From Gracilaria gracilis (Eukaryota; Rhodophyta; Florideophyceae; Gracilariales; Gracilariaceae), in assembly GCA_030374805.1 (NCBI GenBank), contig JARGSG010000057.1:372001-436000 (forward strand): DNA of 64,000 nucleotides, in the 5' to 3' direction. Made by a program: the position numbers and the translations under genes. Within the stretch, counting starts at the first letter, position 1. The number at the start of each line of letters is the position of its first letter. A model generated the notes under the pieces. The model was not told the DNA's origin and did not search any database. It saw nothing but the letters and a program-made list of their open reading frames with translations. Positions 48,292 to 58,344 of the stretch are shown piece by piece.

Positions 48292-49791
48292 TTAATCAGC
48301 AAGACTCTCGGTAGGATGGCGCTTGAGTAGGTCAAAGTCATAAACTTCACGAGGATCAGTCACATAGCCAGTCACAGCCGAGGCAGCAGCAGTGTATGGA
48401 GAAGCGAGATATATTTGGCCTTCCTTATGACCCATACGACCCGGGAAGTTTCTGTTGGTGGTTGAGACGCACACAAGCGGTTCATTCAAACGAGCGAAAG
48501 TATCTGATGGTCCACCAAGACAAGCCGCACACCCTGGGTTTCCAAGACCGATGCAACCAGCATTATGAAAGATCTCCTTGAGTGTCTCTCCGTTGATACG
48601 CAGCCTCTCAATGTCATCATATACTCTTTGCGTGGCAGGTACCAAAAAAGTGGGCACAGATACCTTTCGCCCTTGAAGTACTCGTGCAGCGGCCAGGAAA
48701 TCCTCGGTCTTTCCGCCGGTGCAAGAACCAACATATACACGATCAGTGCGTACGGTTGAGCACTCGCGAGCCAATGCTCGGTTATCAGGAGAGTGAGGTT
48801 TGGCCACAATGGGCTCAATCTTCGAAACATCATACGTGTAGTCGGCGAAGTAGCTTGCCTGCTGGTCAGATTTGAACATTGCGGTAGGCTTTGTTCCGCG
48901 TGCAGCCAAATAAGCTTCTGTAACATGGTCAGGTTCGATAAGACCGTTCTTCCCGCCCGCTTCGACAGCCATGTTGCACAAGGTCATCCTCTCTTCCATA
49001 GAGAACTGTGCAATCGTGGAGCCCGCGAACTCCATTGCCCTATATGTGGCCCCACCGACACCGATATCACCAATGATATTCAAAATAAGATCCTTTGCTA
49101 AGAGATAGTCCGGCATATCCCCGTTAAGCTGAAATCTCATGGTGTGCGGCACTTTCACCAGCAGTTTCCCGGTACCAAGAATGAAACCGGCATCCGTGTT
49201 TCCGATACCAGTGGCGAACATTCCAAACGCGCCTGCATTGCAAGTATGAGAGTCCGTTCCAAACAAAATCTCACCACTGGCGGTGTGTCCCTCCTGAGCA
49301 AGAGCTACATGGCAAACGCCTTTGTAGTCAGGATTGGCTCTAAAGTCAGACAAGTCCTTAATGTCATAATAGTACTTGAGATCCTGCTCTGCAGCAAATT
49401 CACGAAGCGTCTCAACGTTACGATTCGCTCGCTTATCCTCGGTAAAGATGTAATGATCCGGGATAATAATAACACCCTCCCGATCCCAAACCTTTGCATC
49501 CGCACCGAATTCGCGCTTAAATATACCAATCGTGGGCGGGCCGCAAACATCATGCGTCATGAGTTTGTCGACATTAACCCACACATTTTCTCCAGGTTTC
49601 ACGTATTCCTTTCGGGCACCACGAGCAAGCAACTTCTCGGTTATTGTCATCGGGTGCGCTGGTGCGGTAGTAGGGACGGTATTCGCACGCGACGGCGCTG
49701 CAACGGCAACGACAGGCCGCCGACCCGCGCGGAACGCATCTGACCGTGTGGATGTACTCGCACGAAGAGGTAGCGGAGCCACAAACGCCAT
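48292..49791 (-). CDS. LEUC: 3-isopropylmalate dehydratase large subunit, plastid-targeted
   Basis: A 499-residue aconitase-family enzyme that isomerises 2-isopropylmalate to 3-isopropylmalate in leucine synthesis, with a separate small subunit not seen here. The first about 45 residues (MAFVAPLPLRASTSTRSDAF) look like a plastid transit peptide with Phe near the start. The iron-sulphur ligands are present: VGSCTGG and the CIGLGNPGCAACLGG pair. The family's GTDSHTCNAGAFG and GVGGATYRAMEFAG segments are intact. I chose 49791 because it is the first ATG; the frame is open upstream without one. It shares a 655-bp divergent region with the carrier gene. Confidence 0.94.
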   Translation of the reverse strand: MAFVAPLPLRASTSTRSDAFRAGRRPVVAVAAPSRANTVPTTAPAHPMTITEKLLARGARKEYVKPGENVWVNVDKLMTHDVCGPPTIGIFKREFGADAKVWDREGVIIIPDHYIFTEDKRANRNVETLREFAAEQDLKYYYDIKDLSDFRANPDYKGVCHVALAQEGHTASGEILFGTDSHTCNAGAFGMFATGIGNTDAGFILGTGKLLVKVPHTMRFQLNGDMPDYLLAKDLILNIIGDIGVGGATYRAMEFAGSTIAQFSMEERMTLCNMAVEAGGKNGLIEPDHVTEAYLAARGTKPTAMFKSDQQASYFADYTYDVSKIEPIVAKPHSPDNRALARECSTVRTDRVYVGSCTGGKTEDFLAAARVLQGRKVSVPTFLVPATQRVYDDIERLRINGETLKEIFHNAGCIGLGNPGCAACLGGPSDTFARLNEPLVCVSTTNRNFPGRMGHKEGQIYLASPYTAAASAVTGYVTDPREVYDFDLLKRHPTESLAD

Positions 49792-50446
49792 TGTTACGTT
49801 ACAAGTTCGAGTGAGGACTAGCTCGTATGAGAACAAGAGAGAAGACTGTTGCACACGGCGGGCTGCAACGGCCGCGCAGGGAAACCTGAAGAGCACGAAA
49901 AGAGCTAAACGGTACAGGTACCTTTGTACTTGGGCGCTGAAGATGCTTCCGAGCTCAGAGCTGCACCACCGCGGCCCGCGTCAGACAGATCAACGTCGCT
50001 TGTCCACAGTGCGCTGCTTGCATCGCGCGACGTGGTTGGCCCGCACTTGGATGGATGGATCCTATCCACGCAGCCATGGACTGCGCAGGCTGCGCAATGC
50101 GCGGAGGGCGCAGAGCGATTTGCGCCAATTCGGAAATCCGTTCAAGCCATCATCTCTCTCAGGGCTTCTCCTGAGCACTCCGCCCCTCAACGACCACCAC
50201 GGCGCTCCCGCCCCTTGGCGCGCCGCCGTTGTCCAGGCCCGACTTGCATCTGTTCCACCAACTGCGATCGCCGCTTTCTGCGCCCGCGCTCTGTTCCTCC
50301 CGTGCCAGTTACATCCGTTGCCCCGTCGAGATGCGCTCGTTTCGTCTGCCTCCGTGGTCTTCGAAATCTATTCCGCTCGTCGACTACGTCTGCCCTCCGA
50401 TACGTGGACTTTTCGCCACGGCGCTTCACTGCGTACCTGTCTCACT
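49792..50446. promoter_or_regulatory. divergent region LeuC/carrier
   Basis: About 655 bp between two divergent start codons. Long open frames run through it in several frames, including one continuous with the carrier, but they lack an ATG-led conserved product and I read this as a GC-rich promoter region. Confidence 0.4.
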
Positions 50447-51331
50447 ATGACTAACTCACCGAAAAGCCTGTCGCCCGCTCGCGATCTTCTCTGCGGTGCC
50501 GTGGCAGGCATCACAGCTCGTTTAGTGGTTGCGCCATTGGACATGCTCAAGATTCGCTTTCAGGTGCAATCCGAAACCAAAGGCCTGTATCAATACCAGT
50601 ACATCACGTCTGCTCTTCGCACCATCGTACAGCATGAGGGGGTCAGGGCGCTCTGGAAAGGAAATCTGTCTGCGATGCTCATGGTCACACCGTATTCCGC
50701 GATACAACTCGCTGCCTTTTACCAACTTCAACAAGCAATACGAGTTACACAGGAGCCCTATGCGTCTTTCTGTTCTCTCTCTGTTGGAGCTATTTCGAGC
50801 TGCTGTGCAACCATCTGTACATACCCCCTTGACCTGCTCCGAACGCGTTTTGCTGCCCAAACAGAACCTCGCCAATATGTCAGTCTAAGACATGCCACGA
50901 CTGTCATCTACTCTCGCGAAGGTGTAAAGGGTTTCTATGCAGGCCTGCAGCCCACGCTTTTATCCGTAGTGCCCTATATGTCGATTCAATTCGCCGTTTA
51001 CGAAGGTGCTAAACAACAAATACTTTCAAAAAGTGCTAGACAAGATCTACACCCAACGGAGAGCGTTACTACCGGGGCCGTGTCCGGTGTAGTATCGAAG
51101 TTGTTCACCTTGCCACTCGACAACGCCAAGAAAATCATGCAGGTGGGAGGTCAATTTCAAACCACCAACACGACAGCATATCGCGGGATGAGCGATGTGC
51201 TAACTCAGGTTTGGAGCATCTACGGATGGCGCGGTTGGTTTAGAGGAGCCATGCCTAGCATTTTGAAAGCTGCTCCCAATTCAGCCATCACGTTTTCAGT
51301 GTATGAAGCTGTCAAGAGACACTTCTTGTAG
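50447..51331 (+). CDS. mitochondrial carrier, thiamine-pyrophosphate type (intact copy)
   Basis: A 294-residue mitochondrial carrier with three repeats and six predicted spans. The three signature motifs are intact: APLDMLKIRF, YPLDLLRTRF and LPLDNAKKIMQ. The overall sequence (for example SVVPYMSIQFAVYEGAK) best fits the SLC25A19/TPC1 thiamine-pyrophosphate subfamily, although substrate assignment from sequence alone is uncertain. The ATG at 50447 gives a standard N-terminus (MTNSPKSLSPARDLL). Codon 32 onward lies in the 3,345-bp duplicated block, so this is the copy with its own 5' end and promoter. Its stop is 63 bp from that of the convergent secA copy. Confidence 0.9.
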   Translation: MTNSPKSLSPARDLLCGAVAGITARLVVAPLDMLKIRFQVQSETKGLYQYQYITSALRTIVQHEGVRALWKGNLSAMLMVTPYSAIQLAAFYQLQQAIRVTQEPYASFCSLSVGAISSCCATICTYPLDLLRTRFAAQTEPRQYVSLRHATTVIYSREGVKGFYAGLQPTLLSVVPYMSIQFAVYEGAKQQILSKSARQDLHPTESVTTGAVSGVVSKLFTLPLDNAKKIMQVGGQFQTTNTTAYRGMSDVLTQVWSIYGWRGWFRGAMPSILKAAPNSAITFSVYEAVKRHFL

Positions 51332-53885
51332 CAAACCTTGAGCAGCCATCGTTTTAGCCGTTCCGAACCACAAGTATCTAGGTGTGGAATAATACTAATT
51401 GTTCAATCTATATTGGTAGAAAGAAAACACATTGTTACGTCGCACACTGTTCACCATATCCGTGAACAACTCAAACCCTTCTCTCTGATACGCCTGGAGC
51501 GGATCTTCACCCTCGTAAGAACGGAGCACGATGAATTCCTTCAAATAGTCCAGGCTCTTCATATGCTCTAACCATAGGTTGTCCATCTGTGTCAACCACA
51601 AATATCGAAGAACCTCTTGAGAAAGACCGCTCTTTTCCCGATCCATACCATCTCTCTTTTGGGCCAGTAGAATATCCAGCTGCATTTCTATATGTGCCTT
51701 CAAGTTAGAGGCCTCTTCTAAACTTGAGGCTTCAATCCCTGACATTCCGGTGAAGAACTGTAGCAATTTGGAGGACAGCTTTTCGAAATCATCTGCAACA
51801 TCTCCTCTGCCAACATACCCTGGAATGATCTCAGAAATTGTCTTGATGCACTCTTCACGGAAGCGATCGTATAGGTCGTGGTCGTCGGCTACGACGATCT
51901 TCCTTCGCTGCGTGTAGAATACTTCTCGCTGTCGCGAGAAAACCGAATCGTATCGGAATAGTTGCTCCCGAATTTCTCTGAAGTATGCTTCGACGTTTCT
52001 TTGAGCCTCATCGAGCGTTCGATTAACCAATGGATTCTCAATTGGCGTGTTTTCATCAACTCGAAATGTGTCAAGGATGCCTGTCACTTTGTCTCCACCA
52101 AACACGCGAAACAAGCGATCCTCAAGTGCCAAGAAAAACCTACTACCTCCAGGGTCCCCTTGTCTACCAGCACGCCCTCTCAGTTGGTTATCCACTCTTC
52201 TGCTTTCTGCTCGATCAGTTCCTATGACGTACAATCCACCCAAGTCCAACACTTCCTCCCTCTCTTCTGCAACCACTTCTTCCAGTTCTTCCCTAATATC
52301 TGACATGGCGTCCCGTAAAAGGTTAAGCCCAAGCTCGCTTTCCGGTATCGGTGCGTATTCGGCAGCAATCCCTACGACCTCGTCGATTTTTGCAAGCGAT
52401 GACAATCGAGTTTCATCTTCATCCGCCAAAGTCCCCACAGCCTGGACAAGAGCCTCAGCAGCCTCTTCTGAGATATCAACAGGAAGCATTTCGTCTTCGA
52501 TAAGAACAGGCTGTTTAATGTCCTGTAGCACGGAACTCAATTCCTTGTTTAGGAGGGCCAATTCTCTTCGCGCCAAAGCTCGAGCAAAGTAGCTTGCGTT
52601 TCCTCCCAGTAAAATGTCGGTTCCTCTACCGGCCATATTGGTTGCAATCGTGATGGAATACTTCCTCCCCGCTTGGGCGACAATCTCTGATTCACGCAAG
52701 GCGGACTCCGGTTTAGCATTTAAAACATCATGATCTACGCCGACATCAGCGAGGAGCTTGGATAACGTCTCGGACGACTCAACTGAAGTCGTTCCAATCA
52801 GAATAGGGCGCCCAGTCGGAGCTACACGAGCGATCTCGCCCATGATTGCTCTATACTTTCCGTCTTCATTCCGAAACACTACATCAGGATAGTCTTTGCG
52901 AGCCATAGGCAAAGCAGTCGGTACAACAACTACATCAAGGCTGTATACGTCCGAAAGTTCTTTAGCTTCCGTTGCAGCCGTTCCAGTCATTCCAGCGAGC
53001 TTTTCGAACAACCGGAAGAATGCCTGGTATGATATTCTTGCAGCGTTAGACGATTCTGCGTTTACCGTAATTCCTTCTTTAGCCTCTACCGCTTGGTGTA
53101 AACCATCACTCCACCGCCGCCCCTTCATAACGCGGCCTGTGAATTCGTCGACAATCTGGATTTCGGTCTGGCCTTCTTCATCGTCAGAAGCGATTATATA
53201 ATTGACATCCTTCTTAAAAACCTCCTTCGCCTTCAACGCATTAGTCACGAAGGACGCCCACGGATTAGTAGGGTCAAACAGATTCTCCACGTTGAGGGCT
53301 CGTTCCAAATCAAAAAAACCACGCTCAGTGAGTAGAACGGATTGTTCCTTTTCGTTGACGGTGTAATGTACATCTCGAGATAGAGCATCTGCTGCCTTCT
53401 TTGCAGTGGAGTACTTTGAAGCCTGGGCTGGCAGTTTCCCCGATATTAGAAGCGGAGTTCGAGCCTCGTCGATCAAGATAGAATCCGCTTCGTCAACGAT
53501 GCAATACGAAAGAGGACGTTTCAAAACGATATCGTTATCCGTCATTGCAAGGTTGTCTCGCAGGTAATCAAAGCCCAATTCAGAGTTTGTTACGTAGATG
53601 ACATCGCAAGAGTACGCTTTCTGACGCTGGCTGGTGTCCATGTCGGACTGTATGAGTCCAACACTCAGGCCAAGAAAGCGATGTACCTGTCCCACTAGCT
53701 CAGAATCTCTTTTTGCCAAGTAGTCATTTGCCGTAACAACGTACACGGCATTGCCTGACATTGCATTCAAACAGGCCGCAAGCACCGCCACAATCGTTTT
53801 ACCTTCCCCAGTAGCCATTTCCGCGATACAACCGTCGTGTAGAGCCATTCCACCCATGAGTTGCACGTCGTAGTGACGTAGACTG
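50541..53885. repeat. segmental duplication, left copy (3,345 bp)
   Basis: Matches 57554-60898 at a constant offset of 7,013 bp. By eye I found two differences: T/C at 53696/60709 (silent, Leu) and C/T at 53845/60858 (Ala/Thr in SecA). Sequence diverges abruptly outside both ends. Confidence 0.97.
51395..53885 (-). pseudogene. secA: SecA, 5'-truncated duplicate copy
   Basis: The same SecA coding sequence as 58408-61320, but cut at the duplication boundary: the first 141 codons, including start codon and predicted targeting region, are missing. The frame runs nine codons into the spacer and then meets a stop. What remains keeps the ATP-binding GEGKT motif, the DEADSILIDEARTP motif and the C-terminal helical and arm domains. 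Without a promoter or targeting peptide I infer it is non-functional, although an internal Met (MGGMALHDG) could start an 820-residue product. It has one amino-acid difference from the intact copy (Ala for Thr in that segment). Confidence 0.88.
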
Positions 53886-53886
53886 T

Positions 53887-54366
53887 ATGCGCAGAGAGCG
53901 TGTGGCTGCTAATGTGGCTGTTATCGCCTTCCATTCATTTGGCATACATAACCGAACTGGACTCTTGTATGCAGTGGCGAAAGCACCGACCTTCTCTCGT
54001 GTTAGTCCTGGAATAGTATACGAAGGTATCTTATCGATAAACGATGGAAGCGGAAAGGATATCATCACACATCTTTCATTGCTCCAAGATTCTTATCGGG
54101 AGATCCGGAATTTTATCATTCGTACCTGGCGAAAGAATCCCACCGGTTACCTTTCTGGTACTACAGCCGGAAGGTACGTGTCTGGTGATTCTTGCTGCAT
54201 CTTGCGCGTGCATGGCTTCTTAGAACATTGGGGTTTGATAAATTATGCATGCCCCGAAGCAGCCCCTCCACCATCATTTAACCCTCCCCCTCGCCCTCTT
54301 CCTGTGTTAAATTTAGAGCTTGATGATGAGAAACCCGGGATTCAGATGCTTCTTGATGACGGGTAG
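53887..54366 (+). pseudogene. SWIRM-domain fragment (SWI3/SMARCC-like)
   Basis: A 159-codon frame starting right at the spacer edge. Residues about 68-118 match a SWIRM domain of the SWI3/SMARCC type: YREIRNFIIRTWRKNP, then a Gly/Thr-rich loop and CCILRVHGFLEHWGLINY. The first half of the domain is not recognisable, and the protein stops 40 residues after it, whereas SWI3 proteins continue with SANT and coiled-coil domains. It is probably a captured piece of a chromatin-remodelling gene. It could also be a divergent short gene. Confidence 0.7.
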
Positions 54367-54531
54367 TACAGTACTATCAAGAGGGTCCGTATCGTCAGCA
54401 TCTGGCGTTACTTCGGCTTCAGAGAAGTTTTCGTCAGCAACTTCTTTCGGAATTTTTTGATTCGTCAACAGCTTGGACATCGACAGCATTAGCGCTTTCA
54501 CTTTCCCCAGAGACCTTCAACGCTGGGTCAT

Positions 54532-56004
54532 ATGGCAGGGATAATCTATTGTGCGAATGAAGGATGTCATATAGTTGTTGGATGCATACCTTGTAGTAGG
54601 TGTCACGACCATTGCATATGTTCAGATGCTTCGCGCTGGCGGTACGGGGGAGCAGAGGTCACTTATGGCGCTTACGCCGGTTTCTATCACCCGGCAGGAT
54701 GCGCTGCGAGACTCCCGAAGGCTAGGAAGACGGCTCGCGATTTCGGGCGAGACGACGCCGTCTACGGCGGCAGGCGCCACTCCGACAACAAGGCAAGGTT
54801 GTTTGCGAGTGCGTTAGGAGGCGAGCACGCCACGAGAGCTCGCCTCGGGAAGGTGAGGACCTTGGCCGAATATGCGACGCTACCGCGTTTGGTGTCGTAC
54901 ACACCAGGTGACGATGAAGGGCTAGATTTAGCCATGGTTCAGATGGGGACAGAGCCGGCGAGTGGCGTTATCGAGCTTATCCTCGACGCGCCGCTCCTCG
55001 TGCGCCCTACGTCCCAGGTCGCTATGTCACACTGCGAAGCTATACCGGCGGATCAGTGTGTGGCACTGTGCCATTCACAGCGCGGTTTGAATAGGTACGA
55101 GATCATGGCAGGGGCTTGGATTCTATCTCCGAGGCGCCGTGATTTGTGGTACAACCCGACTGGAGTACGCAAGCGAGGTTCTCTCAGATTTGAGAGGCCA
55201 GTGAACATGGGAAACGATAAGCCTCTTGAGTTTGGTGGAAAGTGCTTGCAGGTGACGGCCGTGCACTCGGCTAGTGGTCGTAAGGTTGTGGCGTACCTAG
55301 ACCAGAGGGACTTGCCCCGGGAAGAGTGTTTCGTACTGGACATCAAGTGTGCGGAGGCCAGACAGGCCGAAGGTGTTGTGCCCATGACAGTGGGAGTAGA
55401 CACTGGGAGTGAGTTTGTATCTGTTCGATACATGGTACCTCAGTTACTCACAGCCCGGCACACGCTCGCCTTCGGACCTGGTGGATCCTCTGTGTTAAAC
55501 ACAGGGTGGGAAGTCACAAGGACGGACGCGGGAGCGCGGCTCACGTTTGATGGTTGGAGGGTAGTGCACAATGCCCTGATTGCGTCTAGTACTTTACTCA
55601 CAAAATTACGTCGTAAGACGTTCTCACTAGTCGAGGTAAGTGAAGTCAGTGGTCGAACAGTGCTCGACATACTGGCTGCTGTCGACACTGAGACGAGCCC
55701 GGTCAGGCCGGAGGCCGGCACCGGATGCTATGTTCCTGAGGCGCAATCGGCAAGCGTCGGGAGCGCGGGGAGGAGCTGGAAGTTCGCACCTATCCCGTGG
55801 GCACTGGTTCGCGGTAACACGGTGCTCGAGGGGGCGAAAACTGGTAGCTACACCACGCGCAACGGACGTCCGCTCACGCTGAAGTTGGGTGAGGGTGTAG
55901 CGCACTTCAGCCCGGAGACCAGTAACCGGACGTCTGACGCGGCTGGCCTGAAGGACTCGACTTTGGTGAACGGCAGGGGCGGACTGGAACAAGTGATGGA
56001 GTAA
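54532..56004 (+). CDS. virus-like ORF, possible totivirus-type capsid remnant
   Basis: A 490-codon ATG frame, GC-richer and with different codon use from neighbouring genes. It is long, beta-rich and lacks low complexity after residue about 90, and I recognise no cellular family. I recall a report of totivirus-like sequences integrated in the Chondrus crispus nuclear genome, which makes an endogenous capsid copy the leading guess; I cannot prove it from motifs. A DTGSE motif near residue 290 offers a weak alternative, a retropepsin-like protease. The first about 75 residues are Cys/His-rich and unlike the rest, and a different frame (54575-54817) looks more protein-like there, which suggests a frameshift near 54,750. 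No polymerase is present. Confidence 0.45.
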   Translation: MAGIIYCANEGCHIVVGCIPCSRCHDHCICSDASRWRYGGAEVTYGAYAGFYHPAGCAARLPKARKTARDFGRDDAVYGGRRHSDNKARLFASALGGEHATRARLGKVRTLAEYATLPRLVSYTPGDDEGLDLAMVQMGTEPASGVIELILDAPLLVRPTSQVAMSHCEAIPADQCVALCHSQRGLNRYEIMAGAWILSPRRRDLWYNPTGVRKRGSLRFERPVNMGNDKPLEFGGKCLQVTAVHSASGRKVVAYLDQRDLPREECFVLDIKCAEARQAEGVVPMTVGVDTGSEFVSVRYMVPQLLTARHTLAFGPGGSSVLNTGWEVTRTDAGARLTFDGWRVVHNALIASSTLLTKLRRKTFSLVEVSEVSGRTVLDILAAVDTETSPVRPEAGTGCYVPEAQSASVGSAGRSWKFAPIPWALVRGNTVLEGAKTGSYTTRNGRPLTLKLGEGVAHFSPETSNRTSDAAGLKDSTLVNGRGGLEQVME

Positions 56005-56289
56005 GTGATCTGACTGCGTTTGTAATTCTCCTTCATGAGACTGTTAACGAGCGTACAGCCCACTGCCCCGTCTCGCGCTCAGTGCGTCGCCCTGGCACTG
56101 GCCGCTCTATCGTCCATTCCGTTGCTGCTCATCGTCTGCTCACCGCCCGCCGCCTATTCGTATGTCGCGCTCGCGTTCACCTTCGTGGTGCCGCCGTCTG
56201 CGATGCAGCTGTCGTTTTGGCCAGGCGCGCTTTGGCGCCTTGAAATGCCCTTGTTTTCGCTATTCGCCCTCGCCCAGTCATTCCGTTAG

Positions 56290-56526
56290 TCGTCGTCCGC
56301 AACTGTTCCGTTCCCAGAGCAATGTGAACGCGAACTACAGTCAAACATGAAACGCTACGTGAACAACTAAACCATTCTGGCTGGCACGTTGTTGCAGGCC
56401 GGCTTCAAACTGTTCAGACCGCAGGGCGCGTTCTACTTGTACGCGCGCTGCAGGGAGGTATTTGAGAGGGTAGGCGTCAGCTCCGAGACGGAGCTTTGTC
56501 ATAGACTGCTGCTCGAGAGTTTGTGA
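56290..56526 (+). pseudogene. class I aminotransferase C-terminal fragment
   Basis: One reading frame encodes a typical class I/II pyridoxal-phosphate aminotransferase tail: a Glu-rich helix, then (after an in-frame TAA at 56368-56370) TILAGTLLQAGFKLF, RPQGAFYLYARC and ETELCHRLLLESL. The internal stop and lack of any catalytic-lysine region mark it as a dead fragment. It is too short for the subfamily to be named. Confidence 0.65.
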
Positions 56527-56820
56527 GATCTGAAGACGCAGTGCAGACGCCGCACATTATTTCAGTCATGACGAGCCTAACTTTCATCGATGGTTCCCGT
56601 TTCCAGCCATCTGAAACAAGCAAACACGGACCGATGCCCATCCTGCAAATTCACTCCACTACCATGATCGGGAGCTTTATCGAGCACTGACGAGGGGCAC
56701 TGGAAGAGTTGGTGATGATATAACTGGGAATGTGAAAGAATCTCTCATAGGAAGGGGAGTTGTAAAGAACATTCCCGACCCGACCGATTTGTTACATTTT
56801 GCATCTCAGCGGTTTCCGGA

Positions 56821-57057
56821 TCAAACGTGCACAGCGCCGACGTATGATTCACAGATGGAATACGATGGGATCAAGATCCCAAATCTAGGCTCAGAGTGCA
56901 TACGAGCAAGGCGCAATAAGCCGTCGTTGAACCAGTGGCGTCTGTGATGAAGGCAGAAGAAGAGGACCAAGTCGTTGGCGAACGGGATGTCTACTTTCGC
57001 GCTCCACACGAAAACACAGAGCTTCATCTCTTGCAATAGCCGCTCCGTCACGCACAC
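56821..57057 (-). mobile_element. reverse-transcriptase fragment
   Basis: A minus-strand frame contains VDIPFANDLVLFFCLHH, matching the non-LTR reverse-transcriptase motif C region (FADD-like with Asp to Asn), followed by a helix-like segment. Only about 75 residues are open. Confidence 0.45.
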
Positions 57058-57553
57058 AGCAAGATAGGCTCAGAACGAAAAGTAATTGATGTGCAGCTTC
57101 GCCCGCGACATGCCCGGCTGCAACTAAAACTCGCTCTCTATCCAGAGCAAGAAGGTTTCACGCAAACAAAGTCTTTCAATCTAGAGGCAGCCGTTGAAAA
57201 GCAAATCGGTCAAGAACAAACTCTCATCTCTCAATCTACCTTACAACCGCCGCAATCCAACTATGTTGTCGGCTCCTATGTCTCGAATGGACCAAATGGA
57301 CCGGCCTTCATGATGCTACCACTACGCGCCGTGCGACAACTACGGCCTACATTTTCTCATATCGATGATTATGACCGTAAGCAGCTGTTGGTAAGGGCAG
57401 AACGCAAGGGCCTGTTAGCAAGTTCCAGCATAGAAACTCCAACTGAAGCAGCTCCAATGCAACTGAGCTTTCGTTGGCGTGAGACAGAACATGCCGCCGA
57501 ACGGCGAAGAAACTCTTATGCAACACTAAGACAGAGAGAACAAGGTGATGGTT
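57040..57553 (+). pseudogene. RNA polymerase III subunit RPC5 (POLR3E) N-terminal fragment
   Basis: An open frame matching the conserved RPC5 N-terminal region: LRPRHARLQLKLAL, then YVVGSYVSNGPNGPAFMMLP, LRAVRQLRPTFSHIDDYDRK and finally SFRWRETEHAAERRRNSYATLRQRE. RPC5 is a specific subunit of RNA polymerase III. The segment before LRPRH does not match; a 3' splice site (GTGCAG before CTTCGC at about 57096) could explain this. At 57554 the frame passes without interruption into the truncated carrier, so RPC5 is broken after about 155 residues. It is presumably a captured copy; an intact gene should lie elsewhere. Confidence 0.8.
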
Positions 57554-58344
57554 ACATGCTCAAGATTCGCTTTCAGGTGCAATCCGAAACCAAAGGCCTG
57601 TATCAATACCAGTACATCACGTCTGCTCTTCGCACCATCGTACAGCATGAGGGGGTCAGGGCGCTCTGGAAAGGAAATCTGTCTGCGATGCTCATGGTCA
57701 CACCGTATTCCGCGATACAACTCGCTGCCTTTTACCAACTTCAACAAGCAATACGAGTTACACAGGAGCCCTATGCGTCTTTCTGTTCTCTCTCTGTTGG
57801 AGCTATTTCGAGCTGCTGTGCAACCATCTGTACATACCCCCTTGACCTGCTCCGAACGCGTTTTGCTGCCCAAACAGAACCTCGCCAATATGTCAGTCTA
57901 AGACATGCCACGACTGTCATCTACTCTCGCGAAGGTGTAAAGGGTTTCTATGCAGGCCTGCAGCCCACGCTTTTATCCGTAGTGCCCTATATGTCGATTC
58001 AATTCGCCGTTTACGAAGGTGCTAAACAACAAATACTTTCAAAAAGTGCTAGACAAGATCTACACCCAACGGAGAGCGTTACTACCGGGGCCGTGTCCGG
58101 TGTAGTATCGAAGTTGTTCACCTTGCCACTCGACAACGCCAAGAAAATCATGCAGGTGGGAGGTCAATTTCAAACCACCAACACGACAGCATATCGCGGG
58201 ATGAGCGATGTGCTAACTCAGGTTTGGAGCATCTACGGATGGCGCGGTTGGTTTAGAGGAGCCATGCCTAGCATTTTGAAAGCTGCTCCCAATTCAGCCA
58301 TCACGTTTTCAGTGTATGAAGCTGTCAAGAGACACTTCTTGTAG
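57554..58344 (+). pseudogene. mitochondrial carrier, 5'-truncated duplicate copy fused to RPC5
   Basis: Identical to the intact carrier from codon 32 to the stop, but the first 31 codons, including the conserved Pro-Leu of the first signature motif and most of the first span, are replaced by the RPC5-derived sequence. The whole 57040-58344 frame is open, so a chimeric protein of over 400 residues could be made if transcribed. I infer loss of transport function because the first carrier repeat is incomplete. Confidence 0.88.

Larger units (their letters stand above)
53886..57553. other. spacer between the duplicate copies, mosaic of gene fragments
   Basis: 3,668 bp bounded on both sides by the duplicated block. 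It contains, in order, a SWIRM-domain fragment, a virus-like ORF, an aminotransferase C-terminal fragment with an in-frame stop, a minus-strand reverse-transcriptase fragment, and an RPC5 fragment. About 165 bp (54367-54531) and several hundred bp (56005-56290, 56527-56820) hold nothing recognisable. Confidence 0.8.

Noticed and set aside
49532-50446. Long open frame continuous with the carrier, suggesting a 599-residue protein
   Set aside because: No conserved sequence, no sensible ATG-led N-terminus, and it overlaps the LeuC 5' end on the other strand. The carrier has a normal start at 50447.
54313-54501. Minus-strand 62-codon frame next to the SWIRM fragment
   Set aside because: Acidic, short and partly antisense to the SWIRM frame; no family recognised.
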